Of a DNA stretch of 64,000 bases, positions 8,516 through 16,269 are shown one piece after another. The stretch is taken from NCBI RefSeq assembly GCF_900109045.1, contig NZ_FNYL01000013.1, forward strand, positions 1 through 64,000, in the 5' to 3' direction. Position 1 is the stretch's first letter. Every line of letters starts with the position of its first letter. Source of the DNA: Dyadobacter sp. SG02 (lineage in GTDB: Bacteria > Bacteroidota > Bacteroidia > Cytophagales > Spirosomataceae). Both the position numbers and the translations under genes were made by a program. The notes under the pieces are model-generated. The model worked only from the letters and a program-made list of their open reading frames with translations, made no database searches and had not been told where the DNA came from.

Positions 8516-9931
8516 CGGCCAGTGGGCGGCGATGGCCTGGATGCCTTCCTGCATTTGCTCTTCCGAAAGGGACGCGTAGCCTAGCCGGAATCCGTTGGCA
8601 AAACCTTTATAGCAAAATGTATCCGGCGAGATCAGTGCAATGCCTTTTTGTTTCAATAACCTGGCAAGGTGCACCAGGTCTGCGGGCTTTTTAGGCGTAA
8701 TCCAGAATGCCAGCCCGCCTTCCGGCTTGGTGAAGTCGGCTTTGTCGGACAAGTGTTGCAAAAGTATTTTTTCAAAATCGTCCCTTTTCGATTTATAAAG
8801 TGAGGTAGTCCGCTTTAAATGCCTGCGGATTTCTCCATCCTGAATTAATTGAAATACAGCTTGTTCCATCATGTAATCGCCCTGTACGTCGATGATCTTT
8901 CGAAGGCTAGTGACCTTGTCGATCACCGACGCGCAGGATGCCAGGTACCCGATCCGTAGCGCGGGCGCGACGATCTTGCTCATCGTGCCGATGTACACGT
9001 AGTTGCGCGCGTGTTCGAGGCTGCTCACAGGCATTACCGGGCGGGGGCTGAAATGGAATTCGTGGTCGTAATCGTCCTCGATGATCGTGAAACCATATTC
9101 GTTGGACAACGCAACCAGTTCCATCCGCCGCCGCAGGCTGAGCGTCACTGTGGTAGGGAACTGGTGATGCGGAGTGATATACACCGCTTTAATGTTCGGA
9201 TATTGTTTTAAATACTCCCTGATTTCCTCGATTGCGATCCCGTGCGCGTTTACGTTCACAGGTAACAGGTACGCGCCCGCGTGCGTGAAGGCTTCCCAGG
9301 CCGGCTTATAACCCGGGTTTTCGATCAGTACGTGATCACCGGGTTTCAGCAATGCGTGTGCGGTGAGGAACATGGCCATCTGGCTACCGCGGGTAATGAA
9401 TACCTGGTCGGCCGAGAGCCGCATGCTTCTCTTGTAATTGAGCATTTGTGTAATAGCTTCCCTGAATTCGGGATCGCCTGCTTCGTGCCGGTAACCCATC
9501 ATTTGCCAGCGACCTTTCCGCGAGAAAATCTGCCGGTAAGCCCGCGCCAGCTCGTCAATCGGCGCCAAAGCGCTGTCCGGCAAGCCGTCGTCGAATATCA
9601 CCGAAGGCCTTGCAACGGCCTCAGTGACAATGCCTGACTTCCTGACTGATGACTTTTCCAGTGAAGCCGCTGGTCGCACATCCGCCACAAATATCCCCCG
9701 CCGCTCTTTCGACACCAGCCAGCCTTCGGCCATCAGCACGTCCAGTGCCTCCACGATCGTATTGCGGTTCACATTCAATTGGGTCGCGAGTTGGCGGCTG
9801 CCGGGCAAAATGCTGCCGGCAACGAGCTTGCCGCTCTGAATAGCGGCGATCACTGCGTCGGCGATCTGCATGTATACCGCCTTTTCCCCGCCGCGATCGA
9901 GCGGTATGACGAGTTCCCACGGTCTTAACAT
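8510..9931 (-). CDS. MocR/PdxR-family transcriptional regulator (GntR HTH plus aminotransferase-like domain)
   Basis: I start the protein at the ATG ending at 9931 (MLRPWELVIP, 473 residues). Residues about 10-80 form a GntR winged helix (MQIADAVIAAIQSGKL, LPGSRQLATQLNVNRNT). From about 115 a fold-type I PLP aminotransferase domain follows, with the lysine motif TMSKIVAPALRIGYL expected to bind PLP. MocR regulators bind DNA as dimers and respond to PLP or amino-compound adducts. PdxR and GabR are examples. It diverges from a cupin gene with an inverted repeat and a promoter-like box between them, which suggests autoregulation and control of that gene. The effector is unknown. Confidence 0.88.
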   Translation of the reverse strand: MLRPWELVIPLDRGGEKAVYMQIADAVIAAIQSGKLVAGSILPGSRQLATQLNVNRNTIVEALDVLMAEGWLVSKERRGIFVADVRPAASLEKSSVRKSGIVTEAVARPSVIFDDGLPDSALAPIDELARAYRQIFSRKGRWQMMGYRHEAGDPEFREAITQMLNYKRSMRLSADQVFITRGSQMAMFLTAHALLKPGDHVLIENPGYKPAWEAFTHAGAYLLPVNVNAHGIAIEEIREYLKQYPNIKAVYITPHHQFPTTVTLSLRRRMELVALSNEYGFTIIEDDYDHEFHFSPRPVMPVSSLEHARNYVYIGTMSKIVAPALRIGYLASCASVIDKVTSLRKIIDVQGDYMMEQAVFQLIQDGEIRRHLKRTTSLYKSKRDDFEKILLQHLSDKADFTKPEGGLAFWITPKKPADLVHLARLLKQKGIALISPDTFCYKGFANGFRLGYASLSEEQMQEGIQAIAAHWPT

Positions 9932-9932
9932 C

Positions 9933-9982
9933 TGGACTACTTGTTTTTGTGATTTCTGAACCAGTAAGCTAGTCCAAAGATA
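9933..9982 (-). promoter_or_regulatory. Probable promoter and operator of the MocR gene
   Basis: On the minus strand TATCTTTG (9975-9982) matches the Bacteroidota -7 consensus TAnnTTTG. TGGACTA (9933-9939) and TAGTCCA (9970-9976) form an inverted repeat that overlaps it. In addition the direct repeat TTTCTGAACCA occurs at 9953-9963 and 10023-10033, the second copy reaching the A of the cupin ATG. Such repeats between a regulator and its divergent neighbour are candidate binding sites. No -33 element is convincing. Confidence 0.5.
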
Positions 9983-10032
9983 CGGTTGTTTTGTATCGCA
10001 ATCATGCAAAAACACCCAAAACTTTCTGAACC

Positions 10033-10494
10033 ATGGAAGCAACAACGCAACAATTCAGCTCCAAAGATTTCCACCAGACCTTCGCGCGTCCCGTGTATGT
10101 GAAGCCCGAAAAACTCATTCACCGCAACGTAGAGCAAGCCGGCGAGCACAACCAATTTTCAACGGAAAGGAAACACCCGGTATTTTTTGTAGACCTGCCT
10201 ACTAAAAATGTAAGCATGACTGTCGGCGGGCTACTTCCCGGCCAGCTCACCAACCGGCACCGCCATACGTACGAGACGGTTTTGTATGTGCTGGAAGGAA
10301 AAGGCTATACCGAAGTAGAAGGCGAGAAAGTGGAATGGCAGGCGGGCGACGCGGTTTACATTCCGAGCTGGGCATGGCACCGTCACCAGAACCTGAGCGA
10401 CACCGAACCCGCACGCTACCTGGCCTGCGAGAATGCGCCGCAGCTGCAAAACCTGGGTGTAGCCCTGCGCGAGGAAGAAGGCCGCGACCTTTAA
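10033..10494 (+). CDS. Cupin-domain protein
   Basis: This 153-residue single-domain cupin carries motif 1 with metal-ligand candidates H76, H78 and E81 (NRHRHTYETV). Motif 2 is GDAVYIPSWAWHRHQN, with H116 or H118. No signal peptide is present, so it is probably cytoplasmic. Small cupins of this type are dioxygenases, isomerases or sugar-binding proteins, and the sequence does not settle which. It is expressed away from the MocR regulator and is followed 53 bases later by the DapA-family aldolase, so these three form a likely functional unit. Confidence 0.8.
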   Translation: MEATTQQFSSKDFHQTFARPVYVKPEKLIHRNVEQAGEHNQFSTERKHPVFFVDLPTKNVSMTVGGLLPGQLTNRHRHTYETVLYVLEGKGYTEVEGEKVEWQAGDAVYIPSWAWHRHQNLSDTEPARYLACENAPQLQNLGVALREEEGRDL

Positions 10495-10547
10495 GTAGTT
10501 GAATGTATTTGGGTTAAATATTTGAAATACAAATTATTATAAACTGA

Positions 10548-11435
10548 ATGAGCAAAACAGAAACCTTGAAAGGCATCATTGCCTATCCCATTACGCCGTT
10601 CGATACCGAAGAGAAAGTGGATATCGATTTGTTTAAAACGCTCACCGACAGGCTGGTAATTTCGGGTTCACACGCCATCGCACCATTGGGAAGCACCGGC
10701 GTGTTGCCTTACCTCAACGACGCGGAGAAAGAAGCCGTCGTTGAAGCGACCATCGAGGTAGTAGCAGGCCGCATTCCGGTGGTAGCAGGCGTTTCCAATC
10801 TCACGACGGAACGCACGATTTACCACGCACGCTTCGCGGAATCGACTGGCGCGGCAGCGGTGATGATCATCCCGATGAGCTACTGGAAACTGACGGAAGA
10901 CGAGGTATTTACACATTACCGGAAGGTCGCCGAAGCCATTTCGATCCCCATCATGGCCTACAACAACCCCGCCACGGGCGGTATCGATATGTCGCCCGCG
11001 CTGCTGAAACGCCTGCTCGAAATCCCGAATGTGACGATGATCAAGGAAAGCACCGGCGATGTGCAACGGATGCATTACCTGCGCCGCGTGCTGGGTGATG
11101 AAGTGGCGTTTTTCAACGGCTCCAATCCATTGGCATTGGCTGCATTCGCGGCCGGGGCGGTAGGATGGTGCACCGCCGCACCGAATTTGATCCCGGAGCT
11201 GAACCTGGCTTTGTACAATGCAATTCTCGCGAATGATCTTACGGGTGCGAGGGGCCTGTACGACCGGCAATCCGAATTGCTCACCTTCATCACGGCCAAT
11301 GGGCTGCCGAGAACCATCGCCGCGGGGCTACAAATTCAGGGGATCGAAAGTGGCTTGCTGCGGAGCCCGCTCGCACCGTTGGGAGCGGCAGATATCGCGA
11401 AGCTGCGAATCCTTTTGGAATCATTCCCAGACTGA
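10548..11435 (+). CDS. DapA/N-acetylneuraminate-lyase-family aldolase
   Basis: The 295-residue length is standard for the family. The Schiff-base lysine is K166 (MIKESTG) and the proton-relay tyrosine is Y138 (AYNNP). The substrate-carboxylate loop reads GSTG at 48-51. In place of the following Glu or Ser found in many members there is Val-Leu, so the substrate probably differs from that of DapA itself. Family members cleave or form bonds to pyruvate: dihydrodipicolinate, sialic acid, 2-keto-3-deoxy-gluconate or hydroxyproline-derived compounds. Given DgoD and UxuA nearby, a 2-keto-3-deoxy acid aldolase role is attractive but unproven. The MocR-cupin context could equally mean an amino-acid derivative. 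Confidence 0.8.
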   Translation: MSKTETLKGIIAYPITPFDTEEKVDIDLFKTLTDRLVISGSHAIAPLGSTGVLPYLNDAEKEAVVEATIEVVAGRIPVVAGVSNLTTERTIYHARFAESTGAAAVMIIPMSYWKLTEDEVFTHYRKVAEAISIPIMAYNNPATGGIDMSPALLKRLLEIPNVTMIKESTGDVQRMHYLRRVLGDEVAFFNGSNPLALAAFAAGAVGWCTAAPNLIPELNLALYNAILANDLTGARGLYDRQSELLTFITANGLPRTIAAGLQIQGIESGLLRSPLAPLGAADIAKLRILLESFPD

Positions 11436-11492
11436 TACAACGAATGCGGAAGTTTAGGTGTCGTTTCGGTTACAAATATCCATCAATCCGCT

Positions 11493-12161
11493 ATGAAACA
11501 CCTGTACGTATTCATCATTGCCTTCCTGCCCGTGTTTGCATTCGGGCAGGATGCTGCGCGAAAAAGCCATTTCGAATACGGCGTGTTCGGAGGGAAGCAA
11601 CTTTGGGGGAAAGTGTATGACGATCGTAAAATAGCCTCTGTCTCCGGGTGGGTTGCCGGAGTCGACGTGGGTTACCGCGATAAATCGGGCATTTCGTTTC
11701 ATTTGCAGCCTAATTTCAGCACGTTCGGAAGTGCCTGGGAGTCGAACGAAACCGACTATCATTACCGGTACGAGTGGAAATGGGGTGCCATCAATGTGCC
11801 GCTAACCGCCCGCTATACCCTGGGTAGCGGAAGGGTGAGGCCGTTTGCCGAAGCCGGGCTCAATTTGCGCCTCCGCACCAGCCTTTCGTTTGAATACGAA
11901 TTTATCTCCTGCGGATTCTGCTGCTGTCGCCCAGGCTACGGAACTGATGACAAACAAAAATCAATGACCCGCGACCCCGCCGGCATCATAGCGGCCATCG
12001 GCGCCGAAATAGACCTCCACAGCGTGACAATCCCCATCACGCTCCGTTTGATCGAGGGAATCGGTACCTACGACCTAAAACCGGACCCAACACCCGGAAG
12101 TGGTTACGGAGGTCTGAAAACGAGGGTGATACAAGTTACCGCCGGGATCAGTATTCCCTGA
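11493..12161 (+). CDS. Small outer-membrane beta-barrel protein, paralogue 1
   Basis: The 222-residue protein has a signal peptide (ends AFGQ, about residue 19) and alternating aromatic and hydrophobic strands of a porin-like barrel. Shared landmarks with the two following paralogues are GWVAGVDVGY, FHLQP, KWGAINVPLTARYTLGSG and VRPFAEAGLNLRLR. A variable segment carries four cysteines in SCGFCCCRPGYG, which is unusual in an outer-membrane barrel. No function can be assigned. It is followed 44 bases later by paralogue 2 on the same strand. Confidence 0.7.
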   Translation: MKHLYVFIIAFLPVFAFGQDAARKSHFEYGVFGGKQLWGKVYDDRKIASVSGWVAGVDVGYRDKSGISFHLQPNFSTFGSAWESNETDYHYRYEWKWGAINVPLTARYTLGSGRVRPFAEAGLNLRLRTSLSFEYEFISCGFCCCRPGYGTDDKQKSMTRDPAGIIAAIGAEIDLHSVTIPITLRLIEGIGTYDLKPDPTPGSGYGGLKTRVIQVTAGISIP

Positions 12162-12205
12162 ATGCATTCATTTTTCATTGTTTTTTTACTAAACAAACCT
12201 GATTC

Positions 12206-12889
12206 ATGAAGACTTTCTGCATTGTACTCCGTTTGACTTTTTTTTATGCGAACGCGATTGCTCAGTCGGATACCCCGCGCAGGCAATGGAGGGTCGGCGT
12301 GCTGGCGGGCTGTCCGGTGGCCGGGAAAATATATGACAATCCTAAAATGAAGTCGGCTTCCGGGTTGGTCGCAGGGCTGGACCTTGGCTACTATTTTGAA
12401 AAAGATAAATCCGGGCCATCGCTCCACTTTCAGCCCGCTTTTACCACTTTTAAGAGGACGGAAACGGATGGCGAGAAGAATGGGTCATACTATGTAGAAT
12501 CGAGACGGAAGTGGGAGGCGATTCACTTGCCAGTTTCCTTTCGCTATACATTACCTACGGGAATAGTCAGGCCATTTGTGGAATTCGGACTCAATTTCAG
12601 GTTCAGGATGGCACTTTTTTATCGGAGGTCGGGGACAATCTGTGGTATTGTTTCGTGTAATGCGGTGGGCGGGGGCCAGAGCATTCAAAACATCGCTGAT
12701 AAAGACAAGCTGGGAATCCTCGCAGGCGTGGGCGTAGAGGTGGACGCAGGGAAGGTCACAATCCCTTTGAGTATCCGGCTCGTCGATCGTATTCTGCAAC
12801 CCAAGGATTCTGACGACCAGGGGTCGACACCGACGTACTCCAATTTGAGAACCAAGCTGATTCAGGTAACCGCGGGGTTCTCACTATGA
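12206..12889 (+). CDS. Small outer-membrane beta-barrel protein, paralogue 2
   Basis: The 227-residue product is clearly related to the gene before it. It has a signal peptide (ends AIAQ), ASGLVAGLDLGY, SLHFQPAFTTF, KWEAIHLPVSFRYTLPTG and VRPFVEFGLNFRFR. At the position of the cysteine-rich segment of paralogue 1 it has ICGIVSCNAVGG, with only two cysteines. Tandem arrangement and divergence mainly in that segment suggest duplication followed by change of an exposed loop (inference). Function unknown. Confidence 0.7.
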   Translation: MKTFCIVLRLTFFYANAIAQSDTPRRQWRVGVLAGCPVAGKIYDNPKMKSASGLVAGLDLGYYFEKDKSGPSLHFQPAFTTFKRTETDGEKNGSYYVESRRKWEAIHLPVSFRYTLPTGIVRPFVEFGLNFRFRMALFYRRSGTICGIVSCNAVGGGQSIQNIADKDKLGILAGVGVEVDAGKVTIPLSIRLVDRILQPKDSDDQGSTPTYSNLRTKLIQVTAGFSL

Positions 12890-12893
12890 TCGG

Positions 12894-13259
12894 TTAGCTT
12901 ATAAACGCAATCACATGGCCATCGGGATCGGCGATGTAAAACTCTTTGCCATAAGGCATTTCCCGCAACGGCTGGACGATTTCAATGCCCTTTTTCGAAA
13001 TTTCTTCAAAGAGCGCAGCCACGTTGTCGACCGAGAACAGGAGGTCGAGTTCGTAGTTATCGTTTCGTATCTGCTTCTCCTTTGGCGCATTGTAATCCGT
13101 TTTCAAATGGATTGAATGGCCATTCTTTTCAATACCTGCGTAAAAATCTTCATAACGGAACGCAATCGCGAAGCCTAATTGCTCCTGATAGAATGCAATC
13201 GCCTCTTCAAGATCACGAACCAAAAGTAACGGGGAGATTTGATTGATTTTGAGTTCCAT
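12894..13259 (-). CDS. VOC-family (glyoxalase-fold) protein
   Basis: The product is about 121 residues, with an alternative ATG ending at 13268 that adds three residues. It shows one beta-alpha-beta-beta-beta pair: NQISPLLLVRDLEEAIAFYQ with QLGFAIAFR, then HSIHLKT, and the C-terminal EFYIADPDGHVIAFIS. The metal-ligand pattern is incomplete, as in bleomycin-resistance-like or antibiotic-binding VOC proteins. No substrate can be proposed. It points towards the end of paralogue 2 with only a 4-base gap and sits as an insertion within the barrel-paralogue array. Confidence 0.78.
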   Translation of the reverse strand: MELKINQISPLLLVRDLEEAIAFYQEQLGFAIAFRYEDFYAGIEKNGHSIHLKTDYNAPKEKQIRNDNYELDLLFSVDNVAALFEEISKKGIEIVQPLREMPYGKEFYIADPDGHVIAFIS

Positions 13260-13404
13260 AATCGACATTGTTTGATTGTCATAGTAAAATCACCGTGGCC
13301 GCCATATCGGACGCCAAATGCTGTCAAGCATGACATATCGGTCAAAAAAACGGAATATACTATTGAAAAAATAACAATATAAACAATTTTAATGCAATGA
13401 AAAT

Positions 13405-13432
13405 GGTTACATTCATGTGTCGATAGGTTACA
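13405..13432. promoter_or_regulatory. GGTTACA direct repeat, 21-bp spacing, upstream of barrel paralogue 3
   Basis: GGTTACA occurs at 13405-13411 and 13426-13432, two helical turns apart, ending 18 bases before the start codon at 13451. The spacing fits a dimeric regulator bound to one DNA face, but this is only a suggestion. Confidence 0.3.
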
Positions 13433-13450
13433 ACGTAAACCGGTATAGCT

Positions 13451-14137
13451 ATGAAACGTCTCTTTACCTTTATGATCATGATCGCCGTTGTGCAAACGAA
13501 TGTTTTTGGGCAGTCGGTGGCGGAACCGCGGCGCTGGCACTTCGGCGCGATGCTGGGACCCCAGTTTTCGTGGCTCGTACCCAAAGTTTCCTATGGCGAC
13601 CAGACTGGCGGCATCATGGCAGCGTTGGATGTGAGCTATGCCTTTCAAAATTCTGCGAAAGGCTGGTCGCTGCACTTGCAACCGGGTATTAATCGGTTTA
13701 AAAGTCGGCAGGTCTATGGAAAGGAGGGAACCGACTACTACATGAAATGGAACTGGAAATCAATGAATATCAACCTGCCGTTGCTGGTTCGCTACACCAT
13801 CCTAGAAGGCAAAATCAGGCCATTTGCGGAAATTGGTGCCAGTTATTGGGTCCGAAACTATTGGAAAGTAAAAGGCACAGGGCAAACCTGTTTGAACGGA
13901 CAATGCAGCCCGAACGACTTCGACGACAAAGGCAATAGCGAGGCCGAAAAAGGCAAGTTTTCGGGACTTGGTGGCGTCGGCGTGGAGTTTGATTTGGGCA
14001 AAGTCACGGTCCCTGTGACCGTGCGCTGGATCGAGCAACTCAAAAAAGTAGAACGATTCCGGGAGCCCACCATTGGCCTCGACTACACGATTCCCCGATC
14101 CAGGGGGCTTATGGTGTCGGTTGGTGTGACATTCTGA
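13451..14137 (+). CDS. Small outer-membrane beta-barrel protein, paralogue 3
   Basis: This is the third member of the family, 228 residues with a signal peptide (ends VFGQ). Shared blocks are GIMAALDVSYAF, WSLHLQPGINRF, KSMNINLPLLVRYTILEG and IRPFAEIGASYWVR. The variable cysteine segment reads QTCLNGQCSPNDFDDKG. The end MVSVGVTF, with a terminal aromatic residue, is typical for insertion into the outer membrane by the BAM complex. It has a separate promoter region and its own strong terminator, so it is not co-transcribed with the first two copies. Confidence 0.7.
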   Translation: MKRLFTFMIMIAVVQTNVFGQSVAEPRRWHFGAMLGPQFSWLVPKVSYGDQTGGIMAALDVSYAFQNSAKGWSLHLQPGINRFKSRQVYGKEGTDYYMKWNWKSMNINLPLLVRYTILEGKIRPFAEIGASYWVRNYWKVKGTGQTCLNGQCSPNDFDDKGNSEAEKGKFSGLGGVGVEFDLGKVTVPVTVRWIEQLKKVERFREPTIGLDYTIPRSRGLMVSVGVTF

Positions 14138-14444
14138 TAACCCGATATTCCCGCGACCGACCTTAGACGACCGACCGCGACAATCGGCGGGCGGTCGTCT
14201 AAGGTCTTTTTTGCATTCCCCCAAAATTTTTCAGCCCTTTTTTGGTTATCCCAGCCTCCCGGCCGGACATTATAAGATACTGGTAATCATACCAATCAAA
14301 TCCTGTCGCTCCGACACAAACGGTATCGAATAATGCAATTTTTTAAAATAATAGATCAATTGACCGCGTGTCCTCCCTTCTTTTCCTGTCTTACCATTAA
14401 AAGCCTGTTTTAGGAGTATCCCAATTTATATTTAAAGTTTACCA
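14138..14444. other. 307-bp non-coding region
   Basis: It holds the terminator of the barrel gene (14160-14212). After that comes AT-rich DNA with a TGGTA/TACCA inverted repeat near 14290-14304, then the leader of the sigma-factor gene. I see no reading frame of interest. Confidence 0.6.
14160..14212 (+). terminator. Strong Rho-independent terminator after barrel paralogue 3
   Basis: A 19-bp stem (14160-14178 with 14187-14205, one mismatch) begins ACCTTAGACGACCG, has an 8-base loop, and ends in a run of six T residues. It starts 22 bases after the stop codon. Confidence 0.9.
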
Positions 14445-15164
14445 ATGCTTTCATCGCCGGGTTCGGAGTACAATGAGAAGGGGGCTTCCTGGGAGATAGG
14501 TAGGGAAGAGCCGCAGCAGGAACACAAGGAGGCAGATCGTGTCGCGCCTGACCGGGTCACGCCTGACCGGGTCCATCCAGACCGGGTCACGCCAGACCGC
14601 GAGCTTTTTATCCGCAAGACCTTCGAGGAGAGCCCCGAAGAGGGTTGTTCGTTGCTTTTCAGGCTGTATTACAGTTCGTTATGTTCCTATGCGGTGCGGT
14701 TTTTGTATTCCAAAGACGCGGCGGCGGATCTGGTTTCGGAAATGTTTTATGCATTCTGGAAAAATAGGTCGTACGAATCCGTGAAATCGTCTTACCGGGC
14801 TTACCTTTTTAAATCGGTGCAGAACCGGGCTTATAACTACCTCGCCAGCGAGCTCAAAAACACCGATTCGTTCGAAATAATGCCGCATTACGACGTCGCT
14901 TCTACCGAGCAGCCGGAGGCATTGATGTATTTCGAAGAGCTGGCCAGCCGCATCGATCACCTCGTGGAGCAACTACCGCCCCAATGCCAGAAAGTATTCA
15001 TGCTCAACCGTTTTGAAAATAAAAAAATACAAGAGATCGCAACGGAAATGAACCTGTCGAGCCGGACGGTCGAAGGGCATATCAGTAAGGCATTGAGTGC
15101 TTTACGGCACGGGTTGAAAGACCATTGGTCGTGGCTGCTGGCCCTCGCGTCGGTTTTTAGCTGA
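14445..15164 (+). CDS. ECF sigma-70 factor (FecI type) with repetitive N-terminal extension
   Basis: The 239-residue protein has sigma region 2 at about 65-130 (SLLFRLYYSSLCSYAVRFLY, AADLVSEMFYAFWKN). Region 4 at about 170-225 has a helix-turn-helix IQEIATEMNLSSRTVEGHIS. Related factors usually begin a few residues before the EEGCSLLFR block. This one has about 50 extra residues, including a DRVxP repeat encoded by 15-bp DNA repeats. No later in-frame ATG precedes region 2, so the extension is probably translated. A FecR gene follows after 52 bases, then SusC with STN. It should direct transcription of the SusC/SusD locus on substrate sensing. Confidence 0.88.
   Translation: MLSSPGSEYNEKGASWEIGREEPQQEHKEADRVAPDRVTPDRVHPDRVTPDRELFIRKTFEESPEEGCSLLFRLYYSSLCSYAVRFLYSKDAAADLVSEMFYAFWKNRSYESVKSSYRAYLFKSVQNRAYNYLASELKNTDSFEIMPHYDVASTEQPEALMYFEELASRIDHLVEQLPPQCQKVFMLNRFENKKIQEIATEMNLSSRTVEGHISKALSALRHGLKDHWSWLLALASVFS
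14535..14600 (+). repeat. In-frame 15-bp tandem repeat inside the sigma-factor gene
   Basis: Four full units start at 14535, 14550, 14565 and 14580, with a six-base partial unit at 14595. The consensus GACCGGGTCACGCCT encodes DRVTP. Because units are 15 bp, copy-number change would alter protein length without a frameshift. Confidence 0.9.
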
Positions 15165-15216
15165 GCATTCACTTCCGAAACATCCTTAACACTATCCGAT
15201 ATTTAAAAACACTGAT

Positions 15217-16236
15217 ATGAACACATTGTCAGTAAACAAAGCACTCCTGTTCCAGTATTTCGCCGGCAATGCAAGCCCGGCGCAAAAGCGGCTGATCGCC
15301 GAATGGCTCGCGCATGCCGACAACCAGGAATTGTATTTTGAATGGCTCGCCGAATGGCAGTCGCAGTCGCCGCAATTCCTGCCCGACGGCCAGGAGCGTT
15401 ACGAAGCTTACGTGCGCTACATGCGCGAGAACCCTGATGCGGGCCTAGTAGCCGAAAGCAATGCACAGAAGCAATTTTCGCAAGTTAAAGCCAAACGCAT
15501 CGGACGTCGCCCCTGGTTAATGGCCGCCGCCGCGGTACTGGCACTCGGCATAACCGCCTGGCTCAGCCGCGACCGGATTTTGTACAAAACCTATACGACG
15601 GAATTCGGCGAGACGCGGAAAGTGGAGCTCTCCGACGGCACAAAAGTCATTCTGAACGCCAACTCTTCGATGCAGGTACCGCGCTTCGGTTTCGGAGAAG
15701 ATACCCGCGAAGTGAAGCTCACCGGCGAAGCTTTTTTTAATGTAACCCATACCATCGATAACAAGCGGTTTATGGTAAAAACCGACGATAATTTCGAGGT
15801 AATGGTGCTTGGTACCGAGTTTTCGGTGTACACGCGGCAGAAGGGTGGGAAGGTTTTGCTGAAAAAGGGCAAAGTACACGTGCTGTTTTCCGAGGGTAAA
15901 CAGAAAAAAGAGCTGGTAATGAAGCCGGGCGACCTTGTGACCATGGAAAAATCGGCTGCAAAACCCATTCTGAAACCGAACGCCGACACGCAGAAGCTGA
16001 TCGCCTGGACGGGTAACCGGTTTGTTTTCGACAAAACGCCATTGTCGGAAGTGGCTACCCAGTTGCAGGAACATTACGGTATCCGGGTGGAAATCAAAGA
16101 CAACCGGTTTGCCAACCGGACCGTGAGCGGCACATTCCAGCCCGAGAGCGGAGAGGAGTTGCTGACATTGCTTTCCGAACTCTTCGATTTCCGCCTGGCG
16201 CGTGAGGGCGAGGCGTACCTGATTTTGCAGAAATAA
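15217..16236 (+). CDS. FecR-family anti-sigma factor
   Basis: The 339-residue inner-membrane regulator has a cytoplasmic N-terminal domain that holds the sigma factor (1-95, NKALLFQYFAGNAS). A single membrane segment follows (about 99-116, WLMAAAAVLALGITAWL), then the periplasmic FecR domain (about 125-220, RKVELSDGTKVILNANSSM and KLTGEAFFNV). The C-terminal DUF4974 domain (about 265-338, FVFDKTPLSEVATQL) contacts the STN domain of the partner SusC. Gene order sigma-FecR-SusC-SusD on one strand supports a cell-surface signalling cascade. Confidence 0.92.
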   Translation: MNTLSVNKALLFQYFAGNASPAQKRLIAEWLAHADNQELYFEWLAEWQSQSPQFLPDGQERYEAYVRYMRENPDAGLVAESNAQKQFSQVKAKRIGRRPWLMAAAAVLALGITAWLSRDRILYKTYTTEFGETRKVELSDGTKVILNANSSMQVPRFGFGEDTREVKLTGEAFFNVTHTIDNKRFMVKTDDNFEVMVLGTEFSVYTRQKGGKVLLKKGKVHVLFSEGKQKKELVMKPGDLVTMEKSAAKPILKPNADTQKLIAWTGNRFVFDKTPLSEVATQLQEHYGIRVEIKDNRFANRTVSGTFQPESGEELLTLLSELFDFRLAREGEAYLILQK

Positions 16237-16269
16237 AAGACCTTAATATATCCCTATCCAGATCCCCGT

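Noticed and set aside
14535..14600. Possible CRISPR-like or operator array
   Set aside because: The 15-bp units are contiguous and in frame inside the sigma-factor gene, so a coding minisatellite explains them.
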